Assembly: GCF_001428895.1 (NCBI RefSeq)
Contig: NZ_LMJA01000030.1
Span: 459,020-523,019, forward strand
Origin: Mycobacterium sp. Root265
GTDB lineage: Bacteria; Actinomycetota; Actinomycetes; Mycobacteriales; Mycobacteriaceae
DNA length: 64,000 bases
Direction of reading: 5' to 3'
Shown here: piece by piece, positions 46,030 to 54,074 of the stretch
Position numbering within the stretch: the first letter of the stretch is position 1
Layout of the letters: the number at the start of each line of letters is the position of its first letter
Notes under the pieces: model-generated
Told to the model about the DNA's origin: nothing
Database searches by the model: none
Seen by the model: only the letters and a program-made list of their open reading frames with translations
Made by a program: the position numbers and the translations under genes

Positions 46030-46860
46030 CTAGTAGGAGTGCTCCTCGGCGGGGAACACCCCGCTGGCGACCTCATCGGCGTACTGCGTTGCGGCACGGC
46101 GCAACTCGTTGCCGACCTCGGCAAACCGCTTGACGAACTTGGCGGTCTTTCCTGAGGTCAGTCCGGCCATGTCCTGCCACACCAGCACCTGGGCGTCGCA
46201 GTTCGGGCCCGCGCCGATACCGACGGTCGGGATGGTCAGCTTGCCGGTGATCTGGGTGGCCAGCTCGGCGGGCACCATCTCCAGCACGACGGCGACGGCA
46301 CCGGCCTCGGCCACCGCGATCGCGTCGTGGATGGTCTGATCGCCGGAGTCTCCGCGACCCTGCACCCGGAATCCGCCGAGGCCGTTCACGCTCTGCGGGG
46401 TGAAGCCGATGTGCGCGATCACCGGGATGCCGGCCTGGGTGAGCGCTGCGATCTGGGCGGCCACCCGCTCGCCGCCCTCCAGCTTGACCGCGTGCGCGCC
46501 GGTCTCCTTCATGAATCGCGTGGCGGTCTCCAGCGCCTGATCGGCACTGCGCTCGTAGCTGCCGAACGGCAGATCGGCCACCACCAGGGCGTGCTCGGCG
46601 CCGCGGACGACGGCCCGGACCAGCGGGATGAGTTCGTCGACGGTGACCTGCACGGTGGTGTCATAGCCGTACACGACGTTGGCGGCGGAATCGCCGACCA
46701 ACAGCACCGGGATACCGGCGTCATCGAAGATGCGGGCGGTGGAGAAGTCGTATGCGGTGAGCATCGACCACTTGTGGCCTTCGGACTTCCACTTCTGCAG
46801 GTGGTGGGTGCGTACCTTCACGGGCGCTTTGGTGGCACCATAAACGGACTGCTCAGACAT
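46030..46860 (-). CDS. panB: 3-methyl-2-oxobutanoate hydroxymethyltransferase
   Basis: Protein of 276 residues. PanB transfers a one-carbon unit from methylene-tetrahydrofolate to ketoisovalerate, the first step to pantothenate and so to the CoA and ACP prosthetic groups used by the FAS genes. Seen: [35 protein letters not shown] (Mg-binding Asp), VKLEGG and [13 protein letters not shown] (active-site region), and [10 protein letters not shown] with the catalytic Glu. Two ATGs in a row (46863, 46860) follow GAGGG; the second has better spacing. Divergent from the WS/DGAT gene. Confidence 0.95.
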   Translation of the reverse strand: MSEQSVYGATKAPVKVRTHHLQKWKSEGHKWSMLTAYDFSTARIFDDAGIPVLLVGDSAANVVYGYDTTVQVTVDELIPLVRAVVRGAEHALVVADLPFGSYERSADQALETATRFMKETGAHAVKLEGGERVAAQIAALTQAGIPVIAHIGFTPQSVNGLGGFRVQGRGDSGDQTIHDAIAVAEAGAVAVVLEMVPAELATQITGKLTIPTVGIGAGPNCDAQVLVWQDMAGLTSGKTAKFVKRFAEVGNELRRAATQYADEVASGVFPAEEHSY

Positions 46861-47021
46861 CATTGTCCCTCGATGTGTGGTTGTCGGGTTGATCCTCGTG
46901 GCCCATCCGGGTCCCCGGGTCATCTGACGGTTACAAGTGTGCCACCCGGGCACGTGAAGGTGAACGCCGGAGTTGAGTGGATTTCCTCACATCGGCACCT
47001 CACGGTCCTAGCATCGGCAGC

Positions 47022-48413
47022 ATGCAACGGCTCAGTGGTCTCGACGCCAGCTTCCTCTACCTCGAAACCGCAGCCCAGCCCCTGCATGTCTGCTCGATCC
47101 TGGAATTGGACACCTCCACGATGCCCGGCGGCTACACCTTCGACCGGTTCCGCGACGAGCTGACCTTGCGGATCAAGGCGATGCCCGAATTCCGGGAGAA
47201 GCTCGCCGACAGCCGGCTGAACCTGGACCACCCGGTCTGGGTGGATGACACCGATTTCGACGTGCAGCGCCATCTGCACCGCATCGGGCTGCCGTCGCCC
47301 GGCGGGCGCGCCGAACTGTCCGAGATCTGCGGACACATCGCGTCGCTGCCGCTGGACCGCAGCCGCCCGCTGTGGGAGATGTGGGTCATCGAGAACGTCG
47401 CGGGCACCGACGCGCACTCCGGTGGGCGACTGGCATTGCTGACGAAGGTGCACCACGCCGCCGTCGACGGTGTCACCGGTGCCAATCTGATGTCCACGCT
47501 GTGCACCACCGAACCCGACGCGCCGCCACCGGACGCCGTCGAGGGCGTCGGGGGAGCCTCCGAACTGGAGATCGCGATCAACGGTGCGGTCAAGTTCGTC
47601 ACCCGGCCGCTGAAGCTCGTCAACATGCTGCCCGCGACGGTGTCCACGGTCGTCGACACCGCGCGCCGGGCCACCAAGGGCCTCACGATGGCGGCGCCGT
47701 TCGCCGCGCCCAAGACCGCCTTCAATGCCAATGTGACCGGGCACCGCAACATCTCGTTCGCCGAACTCGACCTGGCCGACATCAAGACGGTGAAGGACCA
47801 TTTCGGGGTCAAGGTCAACGATGTCGTCCTGGCCCTGGTGTCCGGGGTGCTGCGGCGCTTCCTGCTCGACCGCGACGAGCTGCCGGAATCGTCTCTGGTG
47901 GCGATGATCCCGGTCTCGGTGCACGACAAGTCCGATCGGCCCGGACGCAACCAGGTGTCGGGCATGTTCTCCTCGCTGCACACCAACATCGGAGATCCCG
48001 CCGAACGGCTGATGGCCATCGCGTCGGCCAATTCGGTGGCAAAACAACACAGTTCGGCGATCGGCGCGACCCTGCTGCAGGACTGGACCCAGTTCGCCGC
48101 GCCGGCGGTGTTCGGGGTCGCGATGCGGGTCTATGCCCGCAGCAAGCTCTCGGCGGCCGCGCCGGTGCACAACCTGGTGGTCTCCAATGTGCCGGGCCCG
48201 CAGGTGCCGCTGTACCTGCTCGGGTGTGAGGTCAAGGCGATGTACCCGCTGGGCCCGATCTTCCACGGCTCCGGGCTCAACATCACCGTCATGTCGCTGA
48301 CGGGCAAGCTCGACATCGGCCTCATCTCCTGCCCCGAACTGCTGCCTGACCTGTGGGAGATGGCCGATGACTTCGCCGTCGAACTGGCCGAGCTGGTGGC
48401 CATCAGCGGATAG
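47022..48413 (+). CDS. Wax ester synthase / diacylglycerol acyltransferase
   Basis: Protein of 463 residues of the mycobacterial WS/DGAT (Tgs) family, which makes triacylglycerol or wax esters from acyl-CoA. Seen: LSGLDASFLYLET at the start, the catalytic HHAAVDG beginning at His144, and the C-terminal NLVVSNVPGPQVPLYLLG and SLTGKLDIGLISCPELLPD motifs. There is no signal peptide; such proteins associate with membranes and lipid droplets. ATG 47022 lacks a ribosome-binding site, and a TAGCAT box 11 nt upstream suggests a near-leaderless message. It is divergent from panB and upstream of the two proteases. Confidence 0.92.
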   Translation: MQRLSGLDASFLYLETAAQPLHVCSILELDTSTMPGGYTFDRFRDELTLRIKAMPEFREKLADSRLNLDHPVWVDDTDFDVQRHLHRIGLPSPGGRAELSEICGHIASLPLDRSRPLWEMWVIENVAGTDAHSGGRLALLTKVHHAAVDGVTGANLMSTLCTTEPDAPPPDAVEGVGGASELEIAINGAVKFVTRPLKLVNMLPATVSTVVDTARRATKGLTMAAPFAAPKTAFNANVTGHRNISFAELDLADIKTVKDHFGVKVNDVVLALVSGVLRRFLLDRDELPESSLVAMIPVSVHDKSDRPGRNQVSGMFSSLHTNIGDPAERLMAIASANSVAKQHSSAIGATLLQDWTQFAAPAVFGVAMRVYARSKLSAAAPVHNLVVSNVPGPQVPLYLLGCEVKAMYPLGPIFHGSGLNITVMSLTGKLDIGLISCPELLPDLWEMADDFAVELAELVAISG

Positions 48414-48455
48414 CCTCACCTGCTCCGATGTCGGCGCATGGCAGCATGGTCAGCC

Positions 48456-49967
48456 ATGAACCTCACGCGCGGGGTCCCCGCGGCCGCCATGGTGCTGCTT
48501 CTGGTCGCCGGCTGTAGCAACGCGGTCGACGGCCGGGCCGTGATTTCTGCGCCCCGCCCCGGCACCCCGGTGCAGTGGGCGCCGTGCGAGGCCGCGTCGG
48601 GGGAGTCGCGAATCCCCTCGGGCGCGGAATGCGGGCTGCTCTCGGTGCCGGTCAATTACGACAACCCCGACGGCGACGTCGCGCAGATCGCGATGATCCG
48701 GATCAAGGCCACCGGCGAGAAGATCGGCTCGCTGTTCGTCAACCCCGGCGGCCCCGGCGAATCCGGTGTGGAGGCCGCGGTCAACCTGGTGGGCACCATG
48801 CCGCAGTCGGTGCGTGCGCGGTTCGACCTGGTCGGCTTCGACCCGCGCGGAGTGGGCCTGTCCAAGCCCGCGCTGTGGTGCAACTCCGATGAGGACAACG
48901 ACAAGCTGCGTGCCGACCCGACGGTGGAATACACCGACGAGGGCGTGAAGCACATCGAGGCCCAGACCAAGGAGTTCATCGACCGCTGCGTGGACAAGAT
49001 GGGCGAGGAATTCCTGGCCAATGTCGGAACCCAAAGCGTGGCAAAGGATCTCGATGCCATGCGGGAGGCCGTCGGCGATGAGAAGCTGACCTACCTCGGC
49101 TACTCCTACGGCACCCGCATCGGGGCGACCTACGCCGAACTGTTCGGTGACAAGGTGCGCGCGATGATCCTCGACGGTGCGGTCGATCCCAATGCCGACC
49201 CGGTCGAGGCCGACCTCCGGCAGGCCGCCGCCTTCCAGACCGCGTTCAACGACTACGCCGCGGACTGTGCGCAGGACCCGAACTGCCCGCTGGGCACCGA
49301 CCCGGCGAAGGCCACCGAGGTGTATCAGGACCTGGTCTTCCCGCTGGTCGACAACCCGGCTCCGACGAATGATCCGCGTGGCCTCGGCTACAGCGACGCG
49401 ATCGTGGGCACCATCCTGCCGCTGTACTCGCCCAACCTGTGGCGCCACCTCACCGACGGCCTGAGCGAATTGCGCGACGGCCGGGGCGACACGATGCTGG
49501 CCCTGGCCGACCTGTACATGGGCCGGGATGCCAACGGCCACTACAACAATTCGACCGATGTGCGGGTCGCCGTGAACTGCGTCGACGAACCGCCCATCAC
49601 CGACCGGGAGACCGTCATCGAACAGGACCGGCGCTCCCGCGAGGTCGCCCCGTTCCTGAGCTACGGCGAGTTCACCGGGAATGCTCCGATGGGCACCTGC
49701 TCGTTCTGGCCGGTACCGCCGACGTCCACACCGCACGAACTGAACGTGCCCGGCCTGCCGCCGACCCTGGTGGTGTCCACCACCAACGACCCGGCCACGC
49801 CGTATCAAGCGGGCGTCGACCTGGCCAAGCAACTCGGTGGCACGCTGCTCACCTTCGAGGGCACCCAGCACACCGTGGTGTTCCAGGGCAACGCCTGCGT
49901 GGATGACATCTCGGCCAAGTACGTGATCGACGGTGTCGTCCCGCCCGAGGGCACCCGCTGCAGATAA
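48456..49967 (+). CDS. caeA: Hip1/CaeA-type serine hydrolase lipoprotein
   Basis: Protein of 503 residues. Lipoprotein signal with lipobox VAGC, Cys20. Alpha/beta-hydrolase fold: oxyanion NPGGPGESG, VGFDPRGVGLS, nucleophile Ser217 in GYSYGT, Asp445 in TTNDPAT, His472 in TQHTVVF, with a TAP-type C-terminal domain (several Cys pairs likely bonded). The M. tuberculosis homologue (Rv2224c) is a cell-envelope protease/esterase affecting host responses. ATG 48456 gives the standard signal peptide. Followed 77 bp later by a paralogue. Confidence 0.93.
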   Translation: MNLTRGVPAAAMVLLLVAGCSNAVDGRAVISAPRPGTPVQWAPCEAASGESRIPSGAECGLLSVPVNYDNPDGDVAQIAMIRIKATGEKIGSLFVNPGGPGESGVEAAVNLVGTMPQSVRARFDLVGFDPRGVGLSKPALWCNSDEDNDKLRADPTVEYTDEGVKHIEAQTKEFIDRCVDKMGEEFLANVGTQSVAKDLDAMREAVGDEKLTYLGYSYGTRIGATYAELFGDKVRAMILDGAVDPNADPVEADLRQAAAFQTAFNDYAADCAQDPNCPLGTDPAKATEVYQDLVFPLVDNPAPTNDPRGLGYSDAIVGTILPLYSPNLWRHLTDGLSELRDGRGDTMLALADLYMGRDANGHYNNSTDVRVAVNCVDEPPITDRETVIEQDRRSREVAPFLSYGEFTGNAPMGTCSFWPVPPTSTPHELNVPGLPPTLVVSTTNDPATPYQAGVDLAKQLGGTLLTFEGTQHTVVFQGNACVDDISAKYVIDGVVPPEGTRCR

Positions 49968-50044
49968 CGGCGCCGTCACCGTCTGGTTCCCGGGTGGTCT
50001 CCTCCCCGATCCGCCGGTGAACCCGGCACGGTACCCGTGCGACC

Positions 50045-51541
50045 ATGTTCGCCATGTGGCTGGCGGGCAGGATTTTCGCAGTGCTGCTGGCCCTGCTCAC
50101 CACGGCCGGCATGCTGTGCGCACCGGTGCATGCGGCGCCGCCGTCCTGGGGTGGCTGCGCGCAGTTCCTCGGTGACGCCCCGGTGATCACCACGGCGCAG
50201 TGCACCACCATCGCGGTTCCGATCGACCGTGCCAATCCTGAAGGCGCACAAGCGCAACTGGCCGTCATCCGGATCCCCGCCGCGGGCGACCGGATCGGCA
50301 CGCTGATGGTCAATCCCGGCGGTCCCGGCGCCTCCGCGGTCGACACCGTCGCGCAGATGGGCACCGCCCTCGCCGCATCCCCGATCGGGCAGCAGTTCGA
50401 TCTGGTGGGCTTCGACCCGCGCGGCGTCGGCTACTCGACCCCGCAGCTGCGGTGCCGCACCGACGCGGGGTTCGACGCCTACCGCAGCGAACCGATGGCG
50501 GACTACAGCCCGGCCGGTGTCGCCCACATCGAGGAGGTCTACCGGTCGTTCGCACAGTCCTGCCTGGACAACATGGGCCCGGAATTCTTGGCCAACATCG
50601 GCACCGCCTCGGCCGCGCAGGACATGGACGCGGTACGTGCCGCCCTCGGAGAGGAACAACTGAGCTATCTCGGCTTCTCCTACGGCACCGAACTCGGCAC
50701 GGCCTACGCGCAGCGCTACCCGGAGCGGGTCCGGGCGATGGTGCTCGACGGTGCCCTGGACCCCGGTTCGGATCCGATCAGCGAAAGCGTGTGGCAGCTG
50801 ACCGGATTCCAGCGCGCGTTCGACGACTACGCGGCCGACTGTGCGCAGTCGGCGGACTGCCCGCTGGGCACCGACCCCGCCCAGTCCGTCGCGCGCTACC
50901 ACCAACTCATCGACCCGCTGGTGCAGCAGCCCGCGGCGACCCCGGATCCGCGCGGACTCGGATACGCCGACGCCATCACCGGAACCGCTAATGCCCTCTA
51001 CAGCAAGCGCTATTGGCCGTACCTGACCAGCGGGCTGCTCGGCTTGCAGCGCGGTACCGATCCCAGTGACCTGCTGCAGCTGGCCGACGACTACTGGCGC
51101 CGCGATGCCAACGGTCACTACCGCACGCAGCAGGACGCGTTCACCGCGATCCGCTGCGTCGACGCGCCGTTCCCGACGGACCCGGCGGCCTGGGTGGACG
51201 CCGACCAGCGCACCCGGGCGGCCGCGCCGTTCATGGAGTACGGCACCTTCACCGGCTATGCGCCGCGCGATACCTGCGCCATGTGGCCGGTGCCGTCGAC
51301 GTCGTCCCCGGCGGCCGCGACCTCGCCCGGCCCGGGGAAGGTGATCGTGGTGTCGACCACCCGCGATCCCGCCACCCCGTACGAGGCCGGGGTCGAGCTG
51401 GCCCGTCAGCTCGACGCGCCGCTGGTGACCTTCGAGGGCACCCAGCACACCGTGGTGTTCAACGGTGACGAATGCGTGGACACCACCGTGCTGGCGTTCC
51501 TGCAGGACCTGGTTCAGCCGCCGCCCGGTTTGCGCTGCTAG
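50045..51541 (+). CDS. Secreted paralogue of Hip1/CaeA
   Basis: Protein of 498 residues, clearly paralogous to the gene before it along its whole length: NPGGPGASA, VGFDPRGVGYS, nucleophile Ser212 in GFSYGTE, TTRDPATPY and TQHTVVF. It differs at the start: the signal peptide ends in APVHAAPP, a signal-peptidase I site, and has no lipobox, so it should be released or only loosely bound. Counterpart of Rv2223c. ATG 50045; a second ATG three codons later is possible. It ends directly at the convergent membrane-protein gene. Confidence 0.92.
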   Translation: MFAMWLAGRIFAVLLALLTTAGMLCAPVHAAPPSWGGCAQFLGDAPVITTAQCTTIAVPIDRANPEGAQAQLAVIRIPAAGDRIGTLMVNPGGPGASAVDTVAQMGTALAASPIGQQFDLVGFDPRGVGYSTPQLRCRTDAGFDAYRSEPMADYSPAGVAHIEEVYRSFAQSCLDNMGPEFLANIGTASAAQDMDAVRAALGEEQLSYLGFSYGTELGTAYAQRYPERVRAMVLDGALDPGSDPISESVWQLTGFQRAFDDYAADCAQSADCPLGTDPAQSVARYHQLIDPLVQQPAATPDPRGLGYADAITGTANALYSKRYWPYLTSGLLGLQRGTDPSDLLQLADDYWRRDANGHYRTQQDAFTAIRCVDAPFPTDPAAWVDADQRTRAAAPFMEYGTFTGYAPRDTCAMWPVPSTSSPAAATSPGPGKVIVVSTTRDPATPYEAGVELARQLDAPLVTFEGTQHTVVFNGDECVDTTVLAFLQDLVQPPPGLRC

Positions 51542-52462
51542 TCATCCCTTGCGAAAAGGGATCATCTCGCGGGACAACAACGCCCGCACCCGGGGATCAC
51601 GGCTGCACGCCACCGCGAAGACCGTCAGCAACACCCAGCTGCTCAGCGCGCTGGCCAGTACTAGCCCGAACGCGGCCCAATCCCCGCCGGCCAGTTCGCG
51701 GGCCGCGTACTGCCGTGACCAGAGCCGCCAGTAGATCATCAGGTTGACGGTCAGCCCGACACCGTAGGACAGCGCGAACGAGAACAGGAACGGTTTCCAG
51801 GTGCCGTCGTGCAGCCGGGCCGAAACCGGTTCGTGCCGAAGCGGGTACAGCACCGAGAGCACGTTCGCCACGCCCAGCCAGATGAACACCATCGTCACGA
51901 GCTGGTCGATCATGGCGATCGGATTGCCGTCCCCGATGGCGGTGAGGGCGCCGATCACCGGCAGGCCCGCGCCGATCACCAGCACCGCGATGGTGATGTT
52001 CTTGACGACCAGGATGCGCCAGATGCGCTCACCGGCCGCCAGCGCGTGACGCACCCGCTCGGCCTCGAAGCACAGCGCGTTGGTGCAGACCACGCTGCCG
52101 ACGATGGCCGCGAACAGGTAGAGCGTCAGCCGGCCGGCGTCATAGCGGACCAGGCCGGAGAAGTGATAGAAGCCGACCAGGGACAGCGCGATACCCAGGG
52201 TGATGGCGGTGCGGACCAGGATCGCGCGCGGCTTGTCGAGCACGACGTGACGCAGTTCGGCAACGACTCGGCGGCCCAGATCGGGCAGCAGCGGCCGGAC
52301 ACCGCGCACCACCGCGGTCCGGGTCGGCTCGGGTGCCACCTGGCGGGCCAGGGCCACCTGTGTCACCGCCTCGGCGACCGCCGCCCGCGCCAGCCCCACC
52401 GCCACCACGACGTTCGCCGCGGCCTGCTGCGGGGTCTGCGGCAGACCCCAGGTCGTCGCCAC
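51542..52462 (-). CDS. Multi-pass membrane protein, function unknown
   Basis: Protein of 306 residues from the GTG at 52462. At least six hydrophobic segments are visible (for example AILVRTAITLGIALSLVGFYHF, LYLFAAIVGSVVCTNALCF, ITIAVLVIGAGLPVIGAL, TMVFIWLGVANVLSVLYPL, FSYGVGLTVNL-like and LASALSSWVLLTVFAVAC), resembling the membrane part of an ABC-2 transporter. The real N-terminus may lie upstream: a coding-like stretch begins at GTG 52644 in another frame (MTADPGRESPSLAAIQELRA) and a one-base shift near 52490 would join it. No recognised family. Confidence 0.7.
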   Translation of the reverse strand: MATTWGLPQTPQQAAANVVVAVGLARAAVAEAVTQVALARQVAPEPTRTAVVRGVRPLLPDLGRRVVAELRHVVLDKPRAILVRTAITLGIALSLVGFYHFSGLVRYDAGRLTLYLFAAIVGSVVCTNALCFEAERVRHALAAGERIWRILVVKNITIAVLVIGAGLPVIGALTAIGDGNPIAMIDQLVTMVFIWLGVANVLSVLYPLRHEPVSARLHDGTWKPFLFSFALSYGVGLTVNLMIYWRLWSRQYAARELAGGDWAAFGLVLASALSSWVLLTVFAVACSRDPRVRALLSREMIPFRKG

Positions 52463-52689
52463 GGCGCTGGTGTGGCTTGCGGCGCGGGCCAGCGGGCCCG
52501 CCGGGCCTCCTCGGCGAGGGCCGCGTCATCACCCCATTCGGCGGCCGCGGCCGCCGCCTCGGCGGCCCGCAACGCCCCGGTCAGGGCACGTAGTTCCTGG
52601 ATCGCCGCGAGTGACGGGGACTCGCGGCCGGGGTCTGCGGTCACCGCATCACTGAATCACGTCCTGGTCGGCGGAACCGCGACGCGTGT

Positions 52690-52705
52690 GTAACACAGAT
52701 TTAAC
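52690..52705 (+). promoter_or_regulatory. GlnR-box-like motif before glnA2
   Basis: GTAAC-ACAGAT-TTAAC, 23 bp before the glnA2 start, keeps the AC-N9-AC core of actinobacterial GlnR sites, but the first base of the second half is T instead of G. Weak evidence. Confidence 0.3.
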
Positions 52706-52727
52706 AGCCGGTACCTAGGCTTCCAGC

Positions 52728-54065
52728 ATGGACCGCCAGAAGGAATTTGTGCTGCGCACGCTGGAGGAACGCGATATCCGCTTCGTCCGGTTGTGGTTCA
52801 CCGACGTGCTCGGATACCTGAAGTCGGTGGCTATCGCGCCCGCAGAACTCGAAGGCGCCTTCGAGGAGGGCATCGGCTTCGATGGTTCCTCCATCGAGGG
52901 CTTCGCCCGGGTCTCCGAGGCAGACATGGTCGCCCGGCCCGATCCGTCCACCTTCCAGGTACTGCCGTGGTCGGACAGCGCAGGCAGGCATCATTCGGCG
53001 CGGATGTTCTGCGACATCACCATGCCTGATGGCTCCCCGTCCTGGGCGGACTCCCGGCATGTGCTGCGCCGCCAGCTCGCCAAGGCCAGCGACCTCGGCT
53101 TCTCCTGCTACGTGCACCCGGAGATCGAGTTCTTCCTGCTCAAGCCAGGCGACGACGACTCGCTGCCCGTGCCCGCGGACAACGGCGGTTACTTCGACCA
53201 GGCCGTGCACGATTCGGCGCCCAACTTCCGCCGCCACGCCATCGACGCGCTGGAGCAGATGGGCATCTCGGTCGAGTTCAGCCACCACGAGGGCGCGCCC
53301 GGCCAGCAGGAGATCGACCTGCGCTACGCCGATGCGCTGTCCATGGCCGACAACGTGATGACCTTCCGCTACCTCGTCAAGGAGGTCGCGCTGGCCGACG
53401 GCGTGCGGGCATCGTTCATGCCCAAGCCTTTCGGCGAATACCCGGGTTCGGCCATGCACACCCACATGAGCCTGTTCGAGGGTGACACCAATGCCTTCCA
53501 CAGCCCCGACGATCCGCTTCAGCTCTCCGATGTCGCCAAGTCGTTCATCGCGGGCATCCTCGAGCACGCCAGCGAGATCAGCGCCGTCACCAACCAGTGG
53601 GTCAACTCCTACAAACGTCTGGTGCACGGCGGCGAAGCGCCGACCGCGGCCTCCTGGGGTGCGGCCAACCGCTCCGCCCTGGTCCGGGTGCCGATGTACA
53701 CCCCGCGCAAGGCCTCGTCGCGCCGTATCGAGGTGCGCAGCCCCGACTCGGCCTGCAACCCGTACCTGACCTACGCGGTGCTGCTCGCCGCCGGTCTGCG
53801 CGGTGTCGAGAAGAACTACGTGCTGGGCCCGCAGGCCGAGGACAACGTGTGGAGCCTGACGCCCGAAGAGCGTCGCGCGATGGGCTACAAGGAGCTGCCG
53901 GGCAGCCTCGGGGTGGCGCTGACCGAGATGGAGACCTCCGAACTGGTCGCGGAAGCGTTGGGGGAGCACGTCTTCGACTACTTCCTGCGCAACAAGCGTT
54001 CGGAGTGGGAGAGCTACCGCAGCACGGTCACCCCGTTCGAATTGAAGAACTACCTGTCGCTGTAG
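52728..54065 (+). CDS. glnA2: Glutamine synthetase GlnA2
   Basis: Type I glutamine synthetase of 445 residues. Seen: GFDGSSIEGFARVSEADM near the start, EIEFFLLK (metal-binding Glu), MHTHMSLFEG (His and Ser near the metals), NPYLTYAVLLAAGL, and a C-terminal helix. At the position of the adenylylation Tyr of GlnA1 (DLYELPPDE) it has NVWSLTPEE, so it should not be controlled by GlnE, although glnE lies 10 bp downstream. ATG 52728. Counterpart recalled as Rv2222c. Confidence 0.94.
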   Translation: MDRQKEFVLRTLEERDIRFVRLWFTDVLGYLKSVAIAPAELEGAFEEGIGFDGSSIEGFARVSEADMVARPDPSTFQVLPWSDSAGRHHSARMFCDITMPDGSPSWADSRHVLRRQLAKASDLGFSCYVHPEIEFFLLKPGDDDSLPVPADNGGYFDQAVHDSAPNFRRHAIDALEQMGISVEFSHHEGAPGQQEIDLRYADALSMADNVMTFRYLVKEVALADGVRASFMPKPFGEYPGSAMHTHMSLFEGDTNAFHSPDDPLQLSDVAKSFIAGILEHASEISAVTNQWVNSYKRLVHGGEAPTAASWGAANRSALVRVPMYTPRKASSRRIEVRSPDSACNPYLTYAVLLAAGLRGVEKNYVLGPQAEDNVWSLTPEERRAMGYKELPGSLGVALTEMETSELVAEALGEHVFDYFLRNKRSEWESYRSTVTPFELKNYLSL

Positions 54066-54074
54066 TTTGGGTGG

